From the NCBI RefSeq assembly GCF_028502605.1, contig NC_079233.1, positions 1,736,001-1,800,000 of the forward strand: DNA of 64,000 nucleotides. Reading direction: 5' to 3'. Shown here one piece after another: positions 57,754 to 64,000 of this stretch. The notes under the pieces are model-generated. The model was given only the letters and a program-made list of their open reading frames with translations, did not search any database and was not told where the DNA came from. This DNA comes from Trichoderma breve (lineage: Eukaryota; Ascomycota; Sordariomycetes; Hypocreales; Hypocreaceae). Position numbers and translations under genes: made by a program. The stretch's first letter is position 1, and every line of letters starts with the position of its first letter.

Positions 57754-59682
57754 ATGTCTTCCCAAAACCTTAGCGAGAAAGGAGGGGATGTCGATGTTCG
57801 GGGAACGACCCCTTCCCATAGCGATGTCGATGTTCCCGAGGCTGGCATTGACGATGCATGGAAATTCCTCAACGAGCACCGCGATGCTGCTGGCGTTGCC
57901 GCCGTCAACATCAAGTCTCTGCGACTCAAGATTGACCTGCATATTGTCCCCATCATGTTTCTCTGCTATACAATGCAGTTTCTTGACAAGGTCATCCTGA
58001 ATGTAAGTTGATCTGACGTTGGTTCTACTGTACCTGCATTTCCGCCCCCACTCAGATCGAGTGAGCGGGTTCAACTGGGCGCCTATCGTGCGTTGTGACT
58101 GCGTGATACGAGATGCTGATGCAGAACTAGTACGCCGCTGTCATGGGCCTCAACGCAGACTTGCATCTTCAGGGCAACGACTTTTCAAATGTTGCTACAT
58201 TTTGCTTCGTCGGCTTGCTTTGCTTCGAAATCCCCAATAGTGAGTCTCTCCAGCTCTGTCCGATGTCATACCGTCTTTGTCTTGGTGAATGGCCATATTA
58301 ACTAAAGGTCGCAATAGCCTACTTCCTCCAAGTCGTCCCAGCTGCCAAATGGCTCGGACTCAATGTCACCCTCTGGGGCGTTGCCACTGCTTGCGGTGCC
58401 GCTGCTCACAACTACCAAACACTGCTCGTCTCTCGTGTCTTCCTGGGTATCTTCGAGGCAACCATTGGGCCTTCTTTGATGCTCATTAGCAGCCAGTGGT
58501 ATACAAAATCTGAGCAGGCTCCTCGCTTCTCCTTCTGGTATCTCGGCCTGGGCCTGGGCCAGATCCTCGGTGGTGCCATTTCGTACGGCTTCCAGCATGT
58601 CACCCCTGGCGCTTCCCTCGCTGGCTGGCGTATCATGTTTGTCGTCTTGGGATGCGTCACCGTTGTCATTGGTCTTTCCGCCTTCTTCTTCTTGCCTGAC
58701 ACTCCCATGAAGGCTTCCTGGTTATCCGATAACGAGAAGGTTGCTCTGTTGAAGCATGTCAGTGTCAACCAGACTGGTATCCAGAGCCGCAAGTTCCGCC
58801 CAAAGGAGATTGTGGAGGCCCTGCTTGATCCCCAGATCTGGCTTCTGCTCTTGTCCGTTGTTCTTGTAAGTCTCCTACAGCCCTCTACTGTCTCTTTATA
58901 CTAACGTGGCTTTCTCCCCTCTGAAGCTCTCCGTCTCCAGTGGTGTCGTTACGACATACTCTGCCACTTTGATCAAGAACTTGGGTTATAAGCCAGCCCA
59001 GGCTGCCTTGATGAACATGCCCTCGGGTGCTATTAGCATCTTCTTCACTCTGCTTGTCGGCTTTGGCGTTCGCAAGCAATCCCACCGATGGGCTTGGATT
59101 ATTGCTTGCATCATTCCTGCGTAAGTTTGACACCTTTGTGCCCAGAGAAGCCAGACGGTGCATCCTTCTAACCTTTCATGAATAGCATTATTGGAGGTGC
59201 CTTGATGTCTTTCCTTGACTCCAAGACCCATTCCTCTGGCGTCTTGGCCGGTATCTACCTGGTCAATGCCGTTGTTGCTCCTCTGCCCCTCTTCTACGCC
59301 GTGAGTGCTCCGCCTTCTAGTATCTGTGCGCAGGAGCGAGTGACTAACATGATGAATATAGTTGACTGTTGCCAACGTCAGTGGTGCTACCAAGCGTGCC
59401 TTTGCCGCTGCTATTGTTAGCGGTTCATTCTCTCTGGGTAACATTATTGGACCCCAGACCTTCCAGGCCCGTGACGCTCCTGATTTCCGACCTGCCAAGT
59501 TGGCAGTCATGGGCACTCAGGCTGGTTGTGCCGCGACTACCTTTGCACTCTTCCTCTACTATGTGTGGTGCAACAAGAGACGCGGCGACCGCAGCAAGGA
59601 GAACGAGGAGCAGTTTATGTCTCCTGAGGTCTGGGCTACTATGACAGACAAGGAGAACAAGATGTTCCGATACTCTTATTAA
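57754..59682 (+). CDS. MFS anion transporter, Dal5/Tna1-like (allantoate permease family)
   Basis: Six exons (57754-58002, 58131-58239, 58318-58865, 58927-59120, 59186-59300, 59362-59682) join in frame to 511 aa. A soluble N-terminus of about 65 residues precedes twelve expected helices. The first helices contain DLHIVPIMFLCYTMQFLDKV and NYAAVMGLNADLHLQGNDF, typical of the anion:cation symporter family of allantoate, nicotinate and related acid permeases. FLGIFEATIGPSLMLISSQW and the WYT/RFSFWY region mark helices 4-5. The central loop holds FFFLPDTPMKASWLS. The C-terminal tail ends MFRYSY. The likely substrate is a small organic anion or vitamin-like acid; it cannot be fixed from sequence. 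The neighbouring dehydrogenase and Zn2Cys6 regulator make a catabolic module possible. Confidence 0.92.
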
Positions 59683-60007
59683 ACTATATACATGTACTAA
59701 TGCGGTGGGATTTGTCTTTTTTTCATTTCTGGGTTCATTACCATTCTTTTATTTACGGTGCATAATAAGGATCAAGCAAGATGATGGTTGAAGACTTCCA
59801 CGTTAAGATACGGGACGTGTCTAGGATACCCTCACTACCACGAGACTAAAAGTTAGAGAACATTCGCTATTTATAGATACTATATTTATACACGATATCC
59901 TTTCCGCTATACATGACTTCTTTCGATTCTATGTTGATCATGTCGCTGTAGAAACGCTTCATCACCTTGGGCAAACTTTTGCTCCAAGTTGAGCACATGC
60001 TTGAAAT
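59683..60007. other. convergent 3' intergenic region
   Basis: AT-rich tail-to-tail gap of 325 bp between the transporter and the dehydrogenase; nothing else seen. Confidence 0.5.
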
Positions 60008-60909
60008 TTAAGGCTCGAAGAATCGAGCCCGGATGGTGGTACCGCTTCTCGCAGCATCAAGTGCGTCAATGACTCTGAGCTGCTGTGAAACACTTTCCTC
60101 AGCCGTGATTTGTCCCTTCAAGTCAGGCTCGATCTTTCGGAACTGGTTGAGCATCACCTCAGTTGCCTCGACGAGCTGGGGAGGCTTTGGGCCTATTCAT
60201 ACATGGTTAGCTAAAGAAAGAACAGGAGAAGAGGGAGAGACAATAAGATGAAAGGAGAGGTTCATATCAGAAAGAAGACAGGGGTGGATTGTCCATTACC
60301 TTCGTGAGTATCAACCCAGCCAGGGCAAATCGCAACGGTCTTGATGCCCTTGGGAGCAAGTTCAGCAGCGTATTTGGCAACTTGAACATTCAGGCCGGCC
60401 TTTGCGATGGAATAGGCCACTGCGTAATCAACTCCAGCGCCGAGAATGACTTCTGGCTGTGCCATGCTGCTAGTAATATGAGCAATCTTCTTGAGGTCCC
60501 CCTTTTCAATCAGGGGCAAGAAGGCATTCGTCGCCCACGCGCCGCCATAAACAGCCGTTTTAAGGGGCTCCTCGTAGAACTTCCTCGTAGCGTCAACATC
60601 AAAGGGGACCTTTGTGGGGGGAAGCGAAAAAGTGGAGAGATCGACGGAGTTTGAGTTATGGATGAAGACGTCGAGCTTGCCGCCGAGGATGGAAGATGCT
60701 TGTTCGGCGGCGGCGAGGATGGATTGAGGGTCTGTGGTGTCGGCCTTGATGATGTGGACGTTGGGGTGGGATTGGGCGAGGGCTTTGATGCCGGGGGATT
60801 CGGGATCGCGAACGAGGGCGAGGACGGTGTTGGAGGGGGATTGGGCGAGTTGGCGGACGAATTCGCGGCCGATGCCTTTGGAGGCGCCGGTGATTGCGTA
60901 GGAAGGCAT
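60008..60909 (-). CDS. short-chain dehydrogenase/reductase (SDR)
   Basis: Two exons (60909-60300 and 60192-60008) join in frame to 264 aa. The nucleotide-binding motif TGASKGIG is at residues 7-14. The usual NNAG is replaced by HNSNS (84-88). The catalytic Ser lies in HITSSMA (about 147) and the catalytic pair in YSIAK (Y166, K170), followed by APKGIKTVAICPGWVDT. The second exon adds a C-terminal helix region (PKPPQLVEATEVMLNQFRK). The protein resembles C-factor/sniffer-type SDRs, small cytosolic NAD(P)(H) oxidoreductases. The substrate is unknown. The first 250 bases of the coding strand are C-rich, unlike the rest. Confidence 0.9.
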
Positions 60910-61526
60910 TATGTATGAGAGTTGGTTGGTTGATTGATTAGTTGTTTGGTTGTTTAGTTGATTGGATTGTCAGTAAATTGACTGATTGTTTGATTGGTTT
61001 GATGGATAGTGAGGTGTAAATGGTTCATCTTGGTCATGGGAGTTGAGTTTATATACATGTGTGTTTGTGGTTGTGTTCGTGTAAGTCATGTCATGATGCT
61101 CAGTTGCCTCTAAAGTCACCCTGGTGGAGGGTCACAATCGCCACAACCTAGGGCTAGGAATAGTCCCATGATGACAAACAACTGATATGATGTACAATGC
61201 ATGATAAATGACTCAATTCTGCTATAGTATCAAAGTCCGTCGTTGTTTCAAGCGTATAGGATGGAGTAGCTCTGTAATACCGGCTGAGTAACTCAAAAGA
61301 TCAACAGGAACGGCCGATCTGAAGTCCACCGTCCGGTCCCACTTTTAGTGAGAAAGTATCTTGATATTCAGCCAATCAGCGGCAGTATCTGTCAGAAACA
61401 GGATATGTCAGCAACGGGAGCGGAAATTCAGAGCAGCCAGCGGCCGACGGCTTTTGGATCGGCCGTTTCAACATTCGCCCTCCTCCATTTACACCTGCTT
61501 TCCATCCCCTTTTCACGTAATTGACG
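60910..61526. promoter_or_regulatory. divergent promoter region, SDR / Zn2Cys6 regulator
   Basis: A 617-bp head-to-head gap. Immediately upstream of the SDR ATG (60920-61015), its transcribed strand is a run of CAAC, CAAT and CAAA words with few guanines, so a leader there would be unstructured. A CGG word and an inverted CCG word at 61311-61333 could be Zn2Cys6 half-sites, but such words are common. Confidence 0.45.
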
Positions 61527-63754
61527 ATGAACCAACAAAGCGGCATCTACAACATCAAGAGAAGAGCATGTGTCACGTGCACAAAGGCAAAGTGCAAGTG
61601 CCTGCCACAAACGCACAATTTGTGCCAGCGCTGTGCCCGGCTTGGGAAGCAGTGTGTATATCTCGATTTACCAGAGAGGAAGCGGAAACGAAAGGATGAC
61701 GATGGGTGAGAGAATCTATATGCAATAATATGCTTCTGAGTTGGAGAATGTGCTTGCTGATTGGTCAACTAGTCGGGTTGGTGCTTTGGAGGGCAAGATT
61801 GAAGAGCTCACAGCTCAGCTAGTGGCTCTCAGAAACGGCGTAAACGGCCATAATGGCACAGCATCTTCCTCTACCAACGGAACAGCATCTACTTCTATCA
61901 ATGGAGCAGCATCAAGTACAGAACCTTCATCTGTTCCAGACTCTGTTCCTGAAGGCTCGTATGGAGATGCAGAGCCGCTGGACGCAGACGAGCCCGAGCC
62001 CGAAGGCTATCATGGCCGTGAACCCCCTACAACGTCGGTATTAGAGGGCATATCCGACATCGTCGACCGTGGTTTTCTCAGTATCCACGAAGCAGAGACT
62101 TATGTCGCGCAGTTCAAGTCTCGTTTCGTGTGGAATTTCCCTTTCGTTGTCCTTCCTCCCTCCCAGACTGCCGATATGCTCCGCAAACAGGAGCCTCTGC
62201 TCTTCCTCGCCGTCATCTCCGCCACCATCCCCAGCGCACACGCCATCCGGAAGCTGCTCGCGGACGAAATCATGCAGCACATCACGTCACGCATTGTCGC
62301 GAGCTCGGAGCGGAACCTGGGCTTGCTACGGGCGCTGCTTGTTCTATGCGCGTGGTACCGGTATCCTTCGCAGAGGGGGAACGTGCAGCTTGTTTTGCTG
62401 CTGGACCTGTGTGTGAATATGGTGCATGATCTGAGGCTGCATCGTCTGAAGGGAGAGTTGACCACAGACCAGCAGAGGGCTCTACTGGGAACCTATTGGG
62501 CTGCTACATGGTAAGGGGGGAAACCTGAGGCGGGAGTATATGAGTTGTTGCTAATGTTGCTCCACACAGCTTACCAAGAGTGATTGACCGGCCAACTGCA
62601 ATGAAAAGAAACAAAAAGATAGACGAATGCTGCCAGAATATGGCCATGTCCACCGAGTATCCCTCTGACAGATGCATCCGGCCCTTAATCCTCACCCAGT
62701 CTTTCATATGCACGATAGACAGCAGCTACAAAGAGTTTGCAGAACTTGGCGCAGACGCTTCATCCCAGGAAGAATCATTCATCAAACTTATGGTTGGAGC
62801 CAACCTGCGGCACTTTGAGAGTCTGAAAGCCACCCTCGAGACAGAGCTATCAAAATGCCCAAACTCAGTCAGTAAGTCGTCTCTCTCCCTCTTAAAAAAA
62901 AACGATTACAATTTCCCCATGACATTTACTCACAGCACACTCTCTTATCTTTTATAGCAAATCTGTTTCACTGCAACATACACTACATCAACATTGCCAT
63001 CCGCGACTTGGCCCTCGACGACGAGTACATCTCCTACCAGTCCCGCCATGGCTTGGCCAACTCCCGCTCAACGCAGTCCTTCAAAACGTCCGCCTTCAGA
63101 TGCTCTCTCCTGTGGCACCTCCTCCGCCACACCAAGGCCCTCATAAACGCCTACATTGACATCCCCGACGACGAGCTGCCCCAGGTCACCGTCTTCACCA
63201 TCGCCCAGATCTGCGCCTCGCTCGTCATCCTCCCGCGCTCCGTCTCCGCTCTGCTAAAACTCATCGTTGGAAATCGTTCCCGTGCCAGTATCCCGGACGA
63301 CGTATTAAACGAGGCCAAGGCCGTTGTCGACGAAGCAGACTACCTTAACCTCGTCGTCAGGCTCTACGATAGGCTGCGCCTCCTCATCGTCGGGCTCTCG
63401 GGCCAGGAAAAGGGACTCGATGTCGTCGGAACGCTGTGCTGCCACATGAGCGTGCTGGCCAGCTGGTACGCGCCGCGGGTGAAGGCAGTCCTGGGCGTGG
63501 ATCTCGTGTCCAAAACCCCGCTTGCTGCCATGACTCCTCCTTCCATTGCCATTAACGACATCATTGCTGCCAATGCCAATGCGAATGCGGCCACTCTGAT
63601 GCAGCAAGCGGCAAGCCAGAATGTCGATGGGCTTGTGTCGGTGGGGGAACAGCAGCAAGTCTTTAGCTCTTATACAGGTGCTGAGGACGGAAGCTATTTG
63701 TTTAGCGATGAGCTGTGGTCAACTGTGTTGGAGAGTTTTTCTAGCTTTGGTTGA
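61527..63754 (+). CDS. Zn2Cys6 fungal transcription factor
   Basis: Four exons (61527-61705, 61773-62510, 62570-62871, 62958-63754) join in frame to 671 aa. The N-terminal binuclear zinc cluster has all six ligands: C15, C18, C25, C33, C36 and C43, spaced CX2CX6CX7CX2CX6C, with an extra C23. A basic patch (PERKRKRKDD) and a short coiled-coil linker (RVGALEGKIEELTAQL) follow, then a Ser/Thr/Asn-Gly-rich spacer. The middle region (about 170-560) resembles the fungal-specific transcription-factor domain, with AQFKSRFVWNFPFVVLP and LVLLLDLCVNMVHDLRLHR. Start ATG chosen as the first before the cluster. It is divergent from the SDR and two genes from the Dal5-like transporter, so it may control them; this is inference from position only. 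Confidence 0.9.
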
Positions 63755-64000
63755 GAATGACAAGTAAACGAACAAACTTATTATAACAAGACAAAGATAT
63801 CACAAGCAATTATTCACATCAGGACATCACAAGCGATTAAACTGGATCAGATTAATTTTCAAAACATATTCAATTTGGCTATATAGCAATTTCGTCAAAG
63901 AGATGCAAAATGCATATCCCAAGTCCTCCCTCCAAAAATAGGCAAAAGGGGACGTGAAATGAAATGTTAAAACGCCGACCCATAGCGATGCTTCCCAACG
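63755..64000. other. 3' flank of the Zn2Cys6 gene
   Basis: AT-rich end of the window; no gene recognised. Confidence 0.4.

Noticed and set aside
1..64000. CRISPR arrays, rRNA genes, complete transposons or viral insertions
   Set aside because: No spaced direct repeats, rRNA motifs, transposase or reverse transcriptase-like frames were seen on either strand.

Overview
The window looks like a gene-dense stretch of nuclear DNA from a filamentous ascomycete. Short introns (mostly 55-130 nt, GT...AG with CTAAC/CTGAC-like branch sites), a Zn2Cys6 regulator, a fungal rhodopsin-domain membrane protein, a Dal5-type MFS transporter and a fused NUP98-NUP96 gene all point there. Protein style suggests Sordariomycetes, probably Hypocreales. 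That placement is inference from remembered family resemblance, not from a search.

Region 1 (1-45.6 kb) is a conserved housekeeping block. In order it holds: the 3' end of a Rad5/Uls1-type SNF2 ATPase (+); HSE1, ESCRT-0 (-); ATG13 (-); a 1599-residue ankyrin/RCC1/BTB protein (-); a mitochondrial 2-oxodicarboxylate carrier (+); a fungal F-box-like protein interrupted by an in-frame TAG (+); an epsin (+); a centrin/Cdc31 (-); the NUP98-NUP96 precursor (+); a small SET-domain protein (+); a PHD+MYST histone acetyltransferase of the Sas3/KAT6 type (-); the NDUFA1-like complex I subunit (+); NCS6/CTU1, tRNA 2-thiolation (-); and ribosomal protein eL8 (+). Exon models were built by hand from splice sites, reading phase and family motifs. 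All close in frame except the F-box-like gene.

Region 2 (45.6-64 kb) is sparser and more accessory. It has an FAD-dependent aromatic-ring monooxygenase (+), a seven-helix rhodopsin-domain membrane protein (-), a 4.6 kb stretch without a recognisable gene, a Dal5-like anion transporter (+), a short-chain dehydrogenase (-) and a Zn2Cys6 transcription factor (+). The last three are adjacent and could be a small catabolic or transport module, though nothing in the sequence proves co-regulation.

The most notable observations are small-scale. A 4-nt microexon is needed to read the complex I subunit, and an 11-nt microexon is needed in the carrier. The eL8 coding sequence begins with an ATG-only coding exon. 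The F-box-like gene has a TAG that an in-frame 132-nt GT-AG segment could remove. An AT-rich 320-bp segment bounded by 18-bp inverted repeats starts 2 nt after the SET gene stop. I see no CRISPR array, no complete transposon, no rRNA and no convincing tRNA. I found no clearly new multi-gene system.
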